Shown: positions 45,496-54,706 of the stretch, in pieces
Layout: each line of letters starts with the position of its first letter
Position numbering within the stretch: the stretch's first letter is position 1
DNA from: an uncultured Erythrobacter sp.
GTDB taxonomy: Bacteria > Pseudomonadota > Alphaproteobacteria > Sphingomonadales > Sphingomonadaceae
Length of the DNA: 64,000 nt
Reading direction: 5' to 3'
Assembly: GCF_947497915.1 (NCBI RefSeq)
Contig: NZ_CANMIJ010000001.1
Span: 1,299,611-1,363,610 of the forward strand
The notes under the pieces: generated by a model
The model's database searches: none
What the model was told of the DNA's origin: nothing
What the model saw: the letters and a program-made list of their open reading frames with translations, nothing else
Program-made: the position numbers and the translations under genes

Positions 45496-47832
45496 ATGAC
45501 AGTCTTTTCAACGTTATTGGCATCGTCCGCTTTTGCTCTGGCAAGCCCAGCGCAGGAATCGGCACAAGAACAAAGCGCCGCTGACCCGCAAGCAGAAGCG
45601 GCCCAAACCCCGATCATCGTCGAGGGTGACACGGATAAACCGGAAATACGCGCCCAGCTTGGATCGCGCATCGCGAAAGAGCCGCTGTTTACAGATCTGT
45701 CTGTCGCAAGCTCCACCGGGATTGCAGGGCTGACACCGGGATCAGGTTTACAGCCGCTCCACGGGGCAAACGCCATTCGCAAGAAAGTGACCTCAACCTG
45801 CGTGAGCGACAATGAGGAAGTGGGCGCGCGCGCGTCTTGCCTGCTGATCAAAGCGCGTGAAGCGGGGGCCAAAGACGATCAGTTATTGGAAGCGGACATC
45901 TATCGCTATCTCGCCAGCTCCGAAGAATTCGGCGCGCAAGAACGCCTGACTGGCGGCACGGAGCTCTATAATCTGGGCGAGCGCAGCGGCAACGAGCTGC
46001 TCCGCGAAGAGGCGTTGATCCGTTTGCTCGACGCGGAAGTTCTCGAAGAGGCGCGCAGGCCCGATGCGCGTCGCACGTTAGTGGATATGGCAATCGCACG
46101 CGGCGACAACGCGCTCGCCATTGAACGCCTTTCACAGCACGCCGCCATGCCCGATCCAGATGCCCAAAGCCTCGCCAATCTAGCGATCCTGAAACGCGAA
46201 GCCGGTCAATCAGATGCGGCGCCCTATATGACGCGCGCAATAGCCGCACGTCAGGCAGAGGGCGGCGAGGTGCCGCAAGGCTGGCTCGATTTTGCTCCCG
46301 CTTCATCAGCGGCAGAAAAGCCATGTCAGCGCGATTTTGGCATGTCGGTTTTGACCGAGCCTGTCCCGCTCGATCCATCCGATGCGGCAAAGGAAGACAT
46401 CGGCGAGCTGTCCTATCGCGGGGGCATTGTGATTGAACCGGGCGATGAAAAGATCGGCGGCATATCCTCGCTCGAATGGCATGACGGCGCACTATACGCG
46501 GTGACTGATGATGGACGCTGGCTTTCCATTACGCTGGATGAGCTAGACGGGCGTTTACTGGACGTGATCGGCATAGACAGCGGGCCGCTCTCCAATATGA
46601 AAGGCAAGCGGCTAAAGGGTAAAGACGAAGCAGATTCCGAAGCCCTCGCTCGTGCCGACGACGGCAGCTGGCTCGTCGCGTTTGAGCATGACCACCGCAT
46701 CTGGCGTTATACCGCGCTGGATAGCCGCGCCCAGCCAACCGAGCTGCCCATCGTTGATCTTGTGTTTGATGCTCAGCCCAATGGCGGGTTGGAGTCCCTC
46801 GCCCAGTCACCCGCCGGATTGATCGCCTGCGGAGAATGGTCGGGCAGCGACGTGATGAACTGCATGCGAGAGCGCGACGGCGGCCTTGTTCCGTTCGAGA
46901 TAAGCCCGCCTGCCGCACTCGTAGGGCGCGGCGCGGTACCCACTGATGCCGACTGCGCGAGCGATGGCACCTGCTACATCCTGTTCCGCAGCTATTCCCC
47001 GCAACTCGGCAATGCCTCAGCCATTGTTGCGATTGATGCGGCGAACAAAGCAAAGACCATCGCAAGCTTCCTACCACCGGTTACGCTCGATAATTTTGAA
47101 GGGCTGACCGTCCGCGAGGAGCTTGACCGGACGTATATCTACATCGCCTCCGACGATAACTTCTCGAAGCGTCAGCGAAACTTGCTGATGAAGTTTGAGG
47201 TGATGTCCGCGCGCAAAGATATTGTCCTGCCTCCGCCTCCTTCATCCGAGGTCGATACGGCGACCTATGAAACCGTGACTGTCATTCTCGAAACGAGCAT
47301 GGGCGACATCACAGTTGCGCTGGAGACGGAGCGTGCGCCGATCACAGCCAGCAATTTCCTGCGATATGCGGATGAAGACAGGTTCGATGGGACTGTGTTC
47401 TACCGCACGATGCGGCTTGACCGTGACCCGCGTCCCAATGGCCTTATTCAGGGCGGTACGCAGTTCGATCCGAAGCGCATTTTGGACGGCATCGAGCACG
47501 AGCCAACCAGCCAAACCGGCCTGAGCCACACAAGCGGCGCGTTATCGATGGCGATGGGTGAGCCGGGCACGGCCAACGGCGATTTCTCGATCATGTTGCA
47601 AGATCAGGTCGGCCTTGATGCGCAGCCTAAATCCGATGATCCGATCTGGAAAAACGGCTATGCAGTGTTTGGATATGTGACGGAGGGTATGGACGTGGTC
47701 ACCGCGATCCACGCTGCGCAAACCGATCCGAACAAAGGCGAAGGGATGATGCGCGGGCAAATGATTGCCGATCCAATAAAAATCATCGATGTGCGGCGCG
47801 CGCCCGTTCCCGGTCAGGCCTCTACCGAATAG
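45496..47832 (+). CDS. Phytase-like esterase domain fused to cyclophilin-type peptidyl-prolyl isomerase
   Basis: A 778-residue exported protein. A weak signal peptide (MTVFSTLLASSAFALASPA) precedes an alpha-helical repeat region of about 90-260. Residues 305-570 resemble the esterase-like phytase beta-propeller family (GGISSLEWHDGALYAVTDDG, then NGGLESLAQSPAG). Residues 593-768 are a complete cyclophilin PPIase (SMGDITVALETERAPITASN, FYRTMR, GLIQGG, FSIMLQD). The joint is a Pro-rich linker (579-585). Start ATG 45496 has AAAGGA upstream. The BlaI-type operator lies in its promoter region. It may fold or sense periplasmic proteins during cell-wall stress; this is inference. Confidence 0.85.
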   Translation: MTVFSTLLASSAFALASPAQESAQEQSAADPQAEAAQTPIIVEGDTDKPEIRAQLGSRIAKEPLFTDLSVASSTGIAGLTPGSGLQPLHGANAIRKKVTSTCVSDNEEVGARASCLLIKAREAGAKDDQLLEADIYRYLASSEEFGAQERLTGGTELYNLGERSGNELLREEALIRLLDAEVLEEARRPDARRTLVDMAIARGDNALAIERLSQHAAMPDPDAQSLANLAILKREAGQSDAAPYMTRAIAARQAEGGEVPQGWLDFAPASSAAEKPCQRDFGMSVLTEPVPLDPSDAAKEDIGELSYRGGIVIEPGDEKIGGISSLEWHDGALYAVTDDGRWLSITLDELDGRLLDVIGIDSGPLSNMKGKRLKGKDEADSEALARADDGSWLVAFEHDHRIWRYTALDSRAQPTELPIVDLVFDAQPNGGLESLAQSPAGLIACGEWSGSDVMNCMRERDGGLVPFEISPPAALVGRGAVPTDADCASDGTCYILFRSYSPQLGNASAIVAIDAANKAKTIASFLPPVTLDNFEGLTVREELDRTYIYIASDDNFSKRQRNLLMKFEVMSARKDIVLPPPPSSEVDTATYETVTVILETSMGDITVALETERAPITASNFLRYADEDRFDGTVFYRTMRLDRDPRPNGLIQGGTQFDPKRILDGIEHEPTSQTGLSHTSGALSMAMGEPGTANGDFSIMLQDQVGLDAQPKSDDPIWKNGYAVFGYVTEGMDVVTAIHAAQTDPNKGEGMMRGQMIADPIKIIDVRRAPVPGQASTE

Positions 47833-47834
47833 AC

Positions 47835-48821
47835 TTATTGCCCCGCTGACGAACGGCCAACGGGCTGCGTTGCGGTTTTGGGCATGGTCCGCTCAAATTC
47901 GGCCAGCCAGACTTTCGCACCCGCACCGATAGAGGATTGCGGGAGCGAGGCAAGCAATCGGCGTTTGCTTTCCCACTGTGCCACCAGCTGCGTTGTCTCT
48001 TTCGCCGCCGCCTCAAGCGATTGCGGTTTTCTGAGAGCACGATTGATCATCGCATCGCCGTAAAACGTCCAGTCATTGTCCGGCGTACAGCCAAACGATG
48101 TGCGCTGCGCCGACGCAGCCGTCAGGATCGCTGTATCCTTGCTTTTCAACGCAGGAATGAACACGCCGGAATAACACGCGCTCAGGATCAAAACGCGGCG
48201 TTTGATCCCGAGCTCTTCCAACGTCTCTTTAAGCCGCGCGGGTGGAAGGATGCCGTATTCACGGTCTCCATAATGGTTCACCAGGCCGAGCCGTGTGCCG
48301 TGACTGGTCGTGTAAACCACCAGCACATCCTCGTCGGGGTCCATAATCTCCGCAACCCGCGCGAGGCTCATAAGGAATGTGCGGATAGAGCCCTGCGCCA
48401 GATCATCTCGCGATCCGTCTGGGCCAGCGAGCGTGAGCGTGCGCCCTTCCCCGCCATATCGCCGCGAAAGAACCTTGCCGGCCTCACGCGCCTCTCGCGC
48501 GAATACCGGATCGCTATCGAACGCGACTGTCACCACATAAGCATCCACCGTACCTGGCCGCTGCGGAGCGAGCGCCCCGAGCGAGCGATCCAAACGCCGT
48601 TGTTGATCTAGCAATTCCTTCGCCGGGACCCCACGCTGAAGATGCGGCGCAAGTTCAAAACTGATGCGTGCTTTTGCCCGGTTCGAACCAATGCCGAGAT
48701 TGGGAAACGGCTCAGTATGTTCTGGCGGGGAGTTTGCGCCATCTGGCGCGGCATCCTGCGCCTGTGACGGGGCGACCAGAAATGAAGTGATTGCAAGAGC
48801 GGCGACTGCACGTTTTATCAT
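47835..48821 (-). CDS. C13 (legumain-like) cysteine peptidase, secreted
   Basis: A 328-residue clan-CD protease. ATG 48821 gives the signal peptide MIKRAVAALAITSFLVAPS with AQ after it. The catalytic His174 is in YTTSHGTRLGL and Cys216 in LILSACYSGVFIPAL, as in PF01650; the stretch TAASAQRTSFGC follows. It converges with the phytase/cyclophilin gene, two bases apart, and is read after the adenylate cyclase on the minus strand. Bacterial C13 peptidases are little studied; caspase-like (C14) family membership is the alternative. Confidence 0.8.
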   Translation of the reverse strand: MIKRAVAALAITSFLVAPSQAQDAAPDGANSPPEHTEPFPNLGIGSNRAKARISFELAPHLQRGVPAKELLDQQRRLDRSLGALAPQRPGTVDAYVVTVAFDSDPVFAREAREAGKVLSRRYGGEGRTLTLAGPDGSRDDLAQGSIRTFLMSLARVAEIMDPDEDVLVVYTTSHGTRLGLVNHYGDREYGILPPARLKETLEELGIKRRVLILSACYSGVFIPALKSKDTAILTAASAQRTSFGCTPDNDWTFYGDAMINRALRKPQSLEAAAKETTQLVAQWESKRRLLASLPQSSIGAGAKVWLAEFERTMPKTATQPVGRSSAGQ

Positions 48822-48852
48822 GCTGCGAAGCTGCCCGCGCGATCCGCCGTGG

Positions 48853-50175
48853 TCAAGCACCAGTTGCCTGTACATCGCCAAGCACAACGCGGAACACTTT
48901 GGTATCGCCCACACCTTTCAATGTCAGCACCTCGGCCGGTGTGAACTCGACGCTGTCATACGCCTCAAAATAGGTGCTTTCGGAAACGGCGATCCCGTTG
49001 GGTTCTGCGATCCCTTCGATCCGACTGGCGACATTCATTGTGTCGCCCCAGTAATCATAGGCGAGCCTATTCGCGCCAACCACGCCGCCCACAACATTGC
49101 CGGTATGGATTCCGACCCTGATTGCGACATCAATTCCCGATTTCTTGGAAAACGCCGCGACTTCATGGATCATTGTCTCGGCAAAGCGGATCGCATTAAC
49201 CGCGCCGCTCGCATCCGAACTGTGTCCGCCTGCCACCGCAAGATAGGCATCGCCGACTGTCTTCACCTTCTCAATACCGTGTTTGTCCGCGCTGCTGTCT
49301 GCGAGGCCGAAAATAATGTTCAACGTCTTCACGAGATGGCCGGGAGAAAGCCGTTTGGACAATTTGGAAAAGCCGACAATATCGATGAAAATCACCGAAA
49401 CCTCTCCATAGGAATCGGCAATAACTTCGCCCTGTCTAAGCCGCTGGGCCACGTCTTCGGGTAGGACGTTGTGGAGCAGTTCCTCGGTCTTCGCCTGTTC
49501 ATCCGCAAGCGCCAAATTGGCCGCAAAGGTGCTGCGCGCGCGGCGATCAATGTCCCAGTTCACAAAACAGGCGAAGGTGAAGAAAGTCGTGAAATTGGTG
49601 AAGGAATACACCTTGTTCACGATGCCGCGATCGGCATGAAGCAGGAACACCGCATAGAGCGCGAGCAGCACAGCCGCCCAGATAAAGAACATCCGCGTCG
49701 TCGCGACGAAACCGACGCTAGCAAACACCATCAATATGCCCAAATTGATCACAGCCATGCTAAGCCGGCTGATATTAGTCACAGCGGATTGATCGCCCAG
49801 CGCGTCGATCAGCATCACCATCACGATTGCCATCAATGTGAAGACGATCGCATCCACCCATGGTTTTTCAACATAGGTACGAGTGAAGGTCAGCGCCGTC
49901 AGGCCAACCAGCAGGACAACAAATGGACCCGCTGCAAGGTTGTATGCCAGCACACCATCGAGCGGGAAGTGCATGGGATTGAAGGCGATATAGGAGATCA
50001 GCGTGACGATCCCGATCCCCGCTAGAAATCGCGTGGCTGGAATGCGCGCTTCGCGCTCGCTGGCGATATAGGCCCGCTCTGTATCCGGGTCGTCAAATTT
50101 GCCGAGCAATCGCATGAAATTCTGCCCCCAAGCAGCGCTGGGCCGCAACTTCGCGGCAAGAGCGATAACGGTCAA
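48853..50175 (-). CDS. Six-helix class III adenylate/guanylate cyclase
   Basis: A 440-residue protein. Six hydrophobic helices fill about residues 50-215 (FLAGIGIVTLISYIAF, MAIVMVMLIDAL and WAAVLLALYAVFLLH among them), followed by a class III cyclase domain. SVIFIDIVGFSKLSKRLSP carries the first metal-binding Asp, KTVGDAYLAVAGG the second motif, and YDYWGDTMNVASRIEG the adenine-specific region. It makes cAMP or cGMP from the inner membrane; the six-helix layout resembles mycobacterial Rv1625c. Neighbour C13 peptidase starts 31 bases downstream. Confidence 0.9.
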   Translation of the reverse strand: MTVIALAAKLRPSAAWGQNFMRLLGKFDDPDTERAYIASEREARIPATRFLAGIGIVTLISYIAFNPMHFPLDGVLAYNLAAGPFVVLLVGLTALTFTRTYVEKPWVDAIVFTLMAIVMVMLIDALGDQSAVTNISRLSMAVINLGILMVFASVGFVATTRMFFIWAAVLLALYAVFLLHADRGIVNKVYSFTNFTTFFTFACFVNWDIDRRARSTFAANLALADEQAKTEELLHNVLPEDVAQRLRQGEVIADSYGEVSVIFIDIVGFSKLSKRLSPGHLVKTLNIIFGLADSSADKHGIEKVKTVGDAYLAVAGGHSSDASGAVNAIRFAETMIHEVAAFSKKSGIDVAIRVGIHTGNVVGGVVGANRLAYDYWGDTMNVASRIEGIAEPNGIAVSESTYFEAYDSVEFTPAEVLTLKGVGDTKVFRVVLGDVQATGA

Positions 50176-50218
50176 GCATTAGCGGCCTCATGCACCCCAA
50201 AAAGCGCAGGTTTCCGCT

Positions 50219-50752
50219 TTAGATACCCGCCGGAGCAAATGCGTCCACGGCATCGAGCAAATCGTCATAACTGCGATCGGTGTTGTTCATCGTGACGGAA
50301 CACCCATGCCCGTTAAACGACCGGTTGAACCCGATTGTGGCGCGCCGGAACAGCGCAAAATCCGCCTCCCGACCATCGCGCACATCGAACAAGAGCAGTT
50401 TGGTCCCCATCATATTCTGCGTGCTAAGCGAGGTGACATCGTCCCAGCGGATGAGTTTGGGTGAGTAATCCGGCAGCAGCATCCCTTGCGCATCAACCCG
50501 CACGGCCAGCCCTCCGCCAAATGCGCGCTTGATATGGAAGAACGTGAACGGGGCGAAGAATGCAATTGCCAGCCAACCTGCTGGCGCAACCGCCCAATCG
50601 GGGACACGGCGGCTGCCCGTTGGCGTTTCGCCGAAAGCTCCGATCAGCCACAGGCCAATCGCGACAAAGCCAAACGCCAGCAAGGCCAGCATGATTGAAC
50701 GTGCAGGCGAATAGCGCGCTTCGAAGCGGTCTTTGCCGAGTGACGCATTCAT
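50219..50752 (-). CDS. STM3941-like membrane protein
   Basis: About 177 residues with two membrane helices (LALLAFGFVAIGLWLIGAF near 23-41 and LAIAFFAPFTFFHIKRAF near 61-78) and a C-terminal soluble beta part (LIRWDDVTSLSTQNMMG, then LFDVRDGREADFALFRRA). The pattern matches the STM3941-type PH-like family of unknown function. ATG 50752 overlaps the previous stop (ATGA), so it is coupled to the DCC-family gene. Confidence 0.75.
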   Translation of the reverse strand: MNASLGKDRFEARYSPARSIMLALLAFGFVAIGLWLIGAFGETPTGSRRVPDWAVAPAGWLAIAFFAPFTFFHIKRAFGGGLAVRVDAQGMLLPDYSPKLIRWDDVTSLSTQNMMGTKLLLFDVRDGREADFALFRRATIGFNRSFNGHGCSVTMNNTDRSYDDLLDAVDAFAPAGI

Positions 50753-51207
50753 AATAGTCGCTCCCGCTGTTCCTGTGTCAGCATCTGGCAAGACACCTCC
50801 GCCTTACCAAACCAGCGATACCGGTTGCGCGCGACCAGATCATAGAACCAGTCTCGGATAGGGCGCGGCACAATTTGGAAGATCAATCCCAGTCGGAAAA
50901 CTCCGCCTAGCAATCGGGCGACCTCGAAATAGCCGTCTGTGCGGATGAATGCCTTGCCGCCGCTGAGCAGGATAAAGCTGTCATCCCAATCCACGCCGTA
51001 ATGGTCACAAATGGCCGCGCCCGGTTGTTGCTGGGCCGATGCGAAGGCGATCTTGCCCGCTTTGTCGTGCTTCATAATGAACGACACACCGCCGGAACAC
51101 AGCACACAGACATCATCAAAGACGAACACAGCGCGGCTATCGTCGAAATCCGGCACAGCGGGATCATCGCGGTAGGAATACGGTTTCGGGTCCATGGCGC
51201 AAACCAT
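50749..51207 (-). CDS. DCC-family thiol-disulfide oxidoreductase
   Basis: A 152-residue protein of the DUF393/DCC family. The diagnostic VFVFDDVCVLCSGGVSFI has the Cys-x-x-Cys pair near residue 36 and is followed by HDKAGKIAFASAQQ. Function in the family is not settled, though a thiol redox role is proposed. Start could be ATG 51207 or ATG 51195; no clear ribosome-binding site helps. Coupled by four bases to the STM3941-like gene. Confidence 0.85.
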   Translation of the reverse strand: MVCAMDPKPYSYRDDPAVPDFDDSRAVFVFDDVCVLCSGGVSFIMKHDKAGKIAFASAQQQPGAAICDHYGVDWDDSFILLSGGKAFIRTDGYFEVARLLGGVFRLGLIFQIVPRPIRDWFYDLVARNRYRWFGKAEVSCQMLTQEQRERLL

Positions 51208-51271
51208 GTCACAATCGCCGATTGCTGGGTAGTCCGCATTGCGGCTCAGACACGGCGGATCGCGTGATGCG

Positions 51272-51655
51272 TTAGCGGGTGATTACGAAATCACCGGCGC
51301 TCGTTTCGACAAAGATATCGCGGCGCTCCCCGCCCTCAAACGCGGTACGGAAATAAAGCGAGAGCGTGATACTCTCACCCGGCTGGACCGAACGTGAGGA
51401 GCAACCAAAGCTCCAGCTATCGTCTTCGAATTTAATCGCGAATGCAGAACTGCGGGACGCTTGCGTTGTTTTGAGAACCATCTCGGCCTGTTTGGGACAA
51501 GTGCCAACAGTTTCGGTTTCGTCAGTCTCATTCGTCAGAACAAGATCAAACCGTTCCCACCTGTTCGGAGTAGTCCGATCGAAATGGTAGCCACCAAATT
51601 CACCGCTAAACGCGGGAGCGGCGGCGCTGGCGAGTAGAGCGAATTCAAAAAGCAC
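51272..51655 (-). CDS. Small hypothetical exported protein
   Basis: About 127 residues. GTG 51655 is chosen because AGGAGG at 51661-51666 lies five bases upstream, a strong site. The N-terminal VLFEFALLASAAAPAFSGE looks like a signal peptide. The mature domain is beta-rich, with a central Cys pair (ETVGTCPKQAEMV and WSFGCSSRSV), and ends GDFVITR. I do not recognise the family. It is isolated downstream of the sdhA strand direction with about 295 bases to sdhA. Confidence 0.65.
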   Translation of the reverse strand: MLFEFALLASAAAPAFSGEFGGYHFDRTTPNRWERFDLVLTNETDETETVGTCPKQAEMVLKTTQASRSSAFAIKFEDDSWSFGCSSRSVQPGESITLSLYFRTAFEGGERRDIFVETSAGDFVITR

Positions 51656-51950
51656 ATCATCCTCCTGTTTCTGCAAGAAAATATTGCTCGGCCAGAACTG
51701 AACTTCGGATGAACTTTGCTGTCTTGATTGCGATCAAAGGCTACGAAACGCTGAATATCCGGTCGGCAAACTCATTGAGAGAAGTAATCGACCAGCGAAA
51801 CAGACATATCAGATGGCAGTCACCATCGACCTCACACCCTTCACCGGAAGTGGCCTCACATCGGGTCAAAATCGTACTTGCTTGGCGAAGTTACAGGCAT
51901 CTTAGTGCGAGCCAATTTCGCCCTGCCCTCCGCGTCCAAACCCGCTTCCC
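51656..51950. other. Intergenic gap downstream of sdhA
   Basis: About 295 bases. An 81-codon plus-strand frame (ATG 51709) exists but lacks a ribosome-binding site and looks like noise. No sdhB, hairpin or repeat is seen. The promoter of the small exported protein probably lies here. Confidence 0.5.
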
Positions 51951-53795
51951 TTAGTAAACCCGTGCTTTCGGTTCAATGTAAGTCGCGTCTTCTGTGAGGG
52001 TGTATTCGTGGACAGGACGGTAATCGATTTTGATGTCGCCCTTGCCAGAACCCTTGGCGTTGCCGCCCCAGCCTTCAAACCAGGCAACCGTGTGCTTCAT
52101 CCACTCTTTATCATTGCGATCCGGGAAATCCTCGTGCGCGTGGGCGCCGCGGCTTTCTTTGCGGTTCGCAGCCGATGCCATGGTGACATTCGCCTGAGCC
52201 ATCAGATTGTCGAGCTCCAGCGTCTCAATCAGGTCGCTGTTCCAGATCAGCGATTGGTCGGTCACGTTGATGTCTTCCATCCGGGCATTCTGCGCGGCCA
52301 GTTTCTCGACACCTTCATCCATCAGTTTGGTATCGCGGAACACGGCGGCGTGGGCCTGCATGGCTTTTTGCATGTCGGCACGGATCGCAGCGGTTGGTGA
52401 ACCGCCTTTCGCATAGCGGAAGTGATCGACGCGGCCCAAAGCGAACTCTGAACTGTCGGCTGGCAATTCGGGCTGGCTCGCACCGGCGGTTAGGTTTTCT
52501 TTGAGGTGCAGGCCGGTTGCGCGGCCGAACACGACAAGGTCGATCAGCGAGTTGGAGCCGAGGCGGTTTGCACCGTGGACGGACACACAGGCCGCTTCGC
52601 CAACAGCGTATAGGCCCGGCACAACTGTATCGGGGCCGTCTGCGCCAAGAGTGACAACCTGACCGTGGTAGTTACACGGAATGCCGCCCATATTGTAATG
52701 GACAGTCGGCGTCACAGGCAGAGCCTGACGCGTCAGATCGACGCCCGCGAAAATCTTACCGCTTTCGGTGATACCCGGCAGACGCTGCGCGAGCACTTCG
52801 GGTGCAATATGATCGAGGTGCAGGTGGATATGGTCGCCTTCTGGCCCCTGCCCGCGCCCTTCGCGCATTTCGAGCGCCATCGAACGGGAGACAACATCGC
52901 GCGACGCGAGGTCCTTTGCCGACGGGGCGTAGCGTTCCATAAACCGCTCACCTTCGGAGTTGGTGAGATAGCCGCCCTCGCCGCGCGCGCCCTCTGTGAT
53001 GAGAACGCCCGCGCCGTAAATGCCGGTCGGGTGGAATTGCACGAATTCCATGTCCTGCAGCGGAAGGCCCGCGCGCAGAACCATGCCGCCGCCATCGCCA
53101 GTGCAGGTGTGCGCAGACGTTGCGGTGAAATAGCAGCGACCATAGCCGCCGGTTGCCAGCACAACGGATTGCGCGCGGAAACGGTGGATCGTGCCATCAT
53201 CGAGGCACATTGCCATCACGCCGACGCATTTCTTCACGCCGTCCACTTCGGACATGATCAGATCGAGCGCGAAATATTCGATGAAGAAGTCCGCATCGTA
53301 TTTCAGACTCTGCTGATACAGCGCGTGAAGCATGGCGTGGCCGGTACGGTCGGCCGCGGCGCAGGTGCGCTGAACCGGCGGGCCGTCACCCATATTCTGC
53401 ATGTGGCCGCCAAATGGACGCTGATAAATCGTGCCATCTTCATTGCGCGAGAACGGCACGCCGGCATGCTCCAGCTCATAAACCGCCTGAGGTGCTTCGC
53501 GGGCGAGGTATTCAATCGCGTCTTGATCGCCCAGCCAATCAGCACCTTTGACGGTGTCATACATATGCCAAGACCAGTGATCGGGCGTGTTGTTGCCCAG
53601 CGATGCAGCGATGCCGCCTTGCGCAGCAACTGTGTGCGAACGGGTCGGGAAAACCTTGGAAATGTTGGCTGTGCGAAGGCCAGCCTCTGCCGCACCCATC
53701 GTGGCGCGCAGGCCGGATCCGCCCGCACCCACGACGATCACGTCATAAGTGTGGTCGATAATCTTGTAAGCTGGTTTGGTTGCTGCATCAGCCAT
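51951..53795 (-). CDS. sdhA: Succinate dehydrogenase flavoprotein subunit
   Basis: A 614-residue catalytic subunit of complex II. FAD-binding [18 protein letters not shown], the covalent-FAD histidine in [15 protein letters not shown], and the active-site region [16 protein letters not shown] are all present. Succinate-binding arginines lie in the C-terminal part. The start ATG shares a base with the sdhD stop (TGATG). The order sdhC-sdhD-sdhA is complete, but no sdhB follows within this window. Confidence 0.98.
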   Translation of the reverse strand: MADAATKPAYKIIDHTYDVIVVGAGGSGLRATMGAAEAGLRTANISKVFPTRSHTVAAQGGIAASLGNNTPDHWSWHMYDTVKGADWLGDQDAIEYLAREAPQAVYELEHAGVPFSRNEDGTIYQRPFGGHMQNMGDGPPVQRTCAAADRTGHAMLHALYQQSLKYDADFFIEYFALDLIMSEVDGVKKCVGVMAMCLDDGTIHRFRAQSVVLATGGYGRCYFTATSAHTCTGDGGGMVLRAGLPLQDMEFVQFHPTGIYGAGVLITEGARGEGGYLTNSEGERFMERYAPSAKDLASRDVVSRSMALEMREGRGQGPEGDHIHLHLDHIAPEVLAQRLPGITESGKIFAGVDLTRQALPVTPTVHYNMGGIPCNYHGQVVTLGADGPDTVVPGLYAVGEAACVSVHGANRLGSNSLIDLVVFGRATGLHLKENLTAGASQPELPADSSEFALGRVDHFRYAKGGSPTAAIRADMQKAMQAHAAVFRDTKLMDEGVEKLAAQNARMEDINVTDQSLIWNSDLIETLELDNLMAQANVTMASAANRKESRGAHAHEDFPDRNDKEWMKHTVAWFEGWGGNAKGSGKGDIKIDYRPVHEYTLTEDATYIEPKARVY

Positions 53796-54181
53796 CAGGC
53801 CTGACCTCCAAGTGCGAGGCTGGCGACGCTGAAGATAGCGAAGGCGCCGCCGCCAATAACTGCAATGTTGAGCGCGGTAAGAGCCGCAAATTTGGAACCG
53901 GAATTCTGGACGTAATCCTCAATCAGCACCTGCAAACCCATGCGCGCATGGCTGAACAGGCTTAGGATCAGGAGGATCATCGCCACTGCCGTAATCGGTG
54001 AACCGATCCACGCGCTGACGGTTTCGTGGGAAAAATCGTCGATCAGTACGAAACTGACAAGCAGCCATGTCATCAAGACAAGATTGCTGATCGCGGTGAA
54101 GCGATGCGAAAGCCAGTGATGCGCGCCATCATGCGAAGAGCCGAGGCCGCGAACTTTACCGATAGAAGTGCCGTTACCCAT
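53795..54181 (-). CDS. sdhD: Succinate dehydrogenase membrane anchor subunit
   Basis: A 128-residue hydrophobic protein with three membrane helices (about 28-48, 60-78 and 99-120), including [20 protein letters not shown] and [20 protein letters not shown] with the haem/quinone His. It anchors SdhAB with SdhC at the inner membrane. The start shares one base with the sdhC stop; the stop shares one base with sdhA. Confidence 0.92.
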   Translation of the reverse strand: MGNGTSIGKVRGLGSSHDGAHHWLSHRFTAISNLVLMTWLLVSFVLIDDFSHETVSAWIGSPITAVAMILLILSLFSHARMGLQVLIEDYVQNSGSKFAALTALNIAVIGGGAFAIFSVASLALGGQA

Positions 54182-54573
54182 CAGATCACTCCCTGCTTGG
54201 AAAGGATCAGTGCCCAGAACCCGCAGGTCAGCACTATTGCGATCAGAGGCGCAGCGATTGACCAGAAACGGTTGGCGTTCAGTTCGTAGCCCGCTCCGAT
54301 ATCCAGAACGAAGTGACGCAGGCCGCTCATCATGTGGGTGAAAAACGCCCAGCTCAGCCCGACCATCACGACCCAGCCAACCGGCGATGTCATGATGCCG
54401 GTGAAGGTTTCATACGCTTCTGCCCCGCTCGCAATCGCGCCCAGCCACCATACCAAAACGGCAAGGCCAACCAGAGCCATCCCGTCACCAGTGGCCCGGT
54501 GAAGGATAGAAATCAGCATATGCGGCCCCCACCGCCATATCTGGAGGTGCGGAGAAAGCGGTCTTTGGCTCAT
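54181..54573 (-). CDS. sdhC: Succinate dehydrogenase cytochrome b556 subunit
   Basis: A 130-residue protein opening MSQRPLSPHLQIWRWGPHML, typical of SdhC. SILHRATGDGMALVGL holds the Ser and Arg that shape the quinone site, and the haem His is in HMMSGLRHFVLDIGAG. Three helices are expected. ATG 54573 is the true start; the longer upstream frame is noise. It begins the sdhCDA operon, divergent from an SDR gene across 133 bases that contain a 22-base tandem repeat. Confidence 0.94.
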   Translation of the reverse strand: MSQRPLSPHLQIWRWGPHMLISILHRATGDGMALVGLAVLVWWLGAIASGAEAYETFTGIMTSPVGWVVMVGLSWAFFTHMMSGLRHFVLDIGAGYELNANRFWSIAAPLIAIVLTCGFWALILSKQGVI

Positions 54574-54657
54574 GATTATCCCGTTCAAACGTCCAATTCG
54601 TGAGCGCACACTTAGCGGTCTTGGCGCATGGTGCAAGCCGCGAACGCTCGACTTCTC

Positions 54658-54701
54658 TTGCAAAGTTCTGGACAGAGAGTTGCAAAGTTTTGGATAAAGA
54701 G
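54658..54701. repeat. Tandem 22-base direct repeat between sdhC and the SDR gene
   Basis: TTGCAAAGTTCTGGACAGAG at 54658 (22 bases to 54679) is followed at once by TTGCAAAGTTTTGGATAAAG at 54680 (to 54701), with 19 of 22 matches. The offset of 22 is two DNA turns. The second copy ends just before ATG 54707 and includes its likely ribosome-binding AAAGAG. The repeat may bind a regulator acting on the SDR and/or sdhC promoters. Confidence 0.6.
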
Positions 54702-54706
54702 AGCCC

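Noticed and set aside
51709..51954. 81-codon plus-strand frame downstream of sdhA
   Set aside because: No ribosome-binding site and no protein-like pattern; treated as noise in the intergenic gap.
52665..53804. Plus-strand open frame of 379 codons
   Set aside because: It is antisense to sdhA, whose protein is unmistakable; the frame is kept open by GC-rich codon bias.
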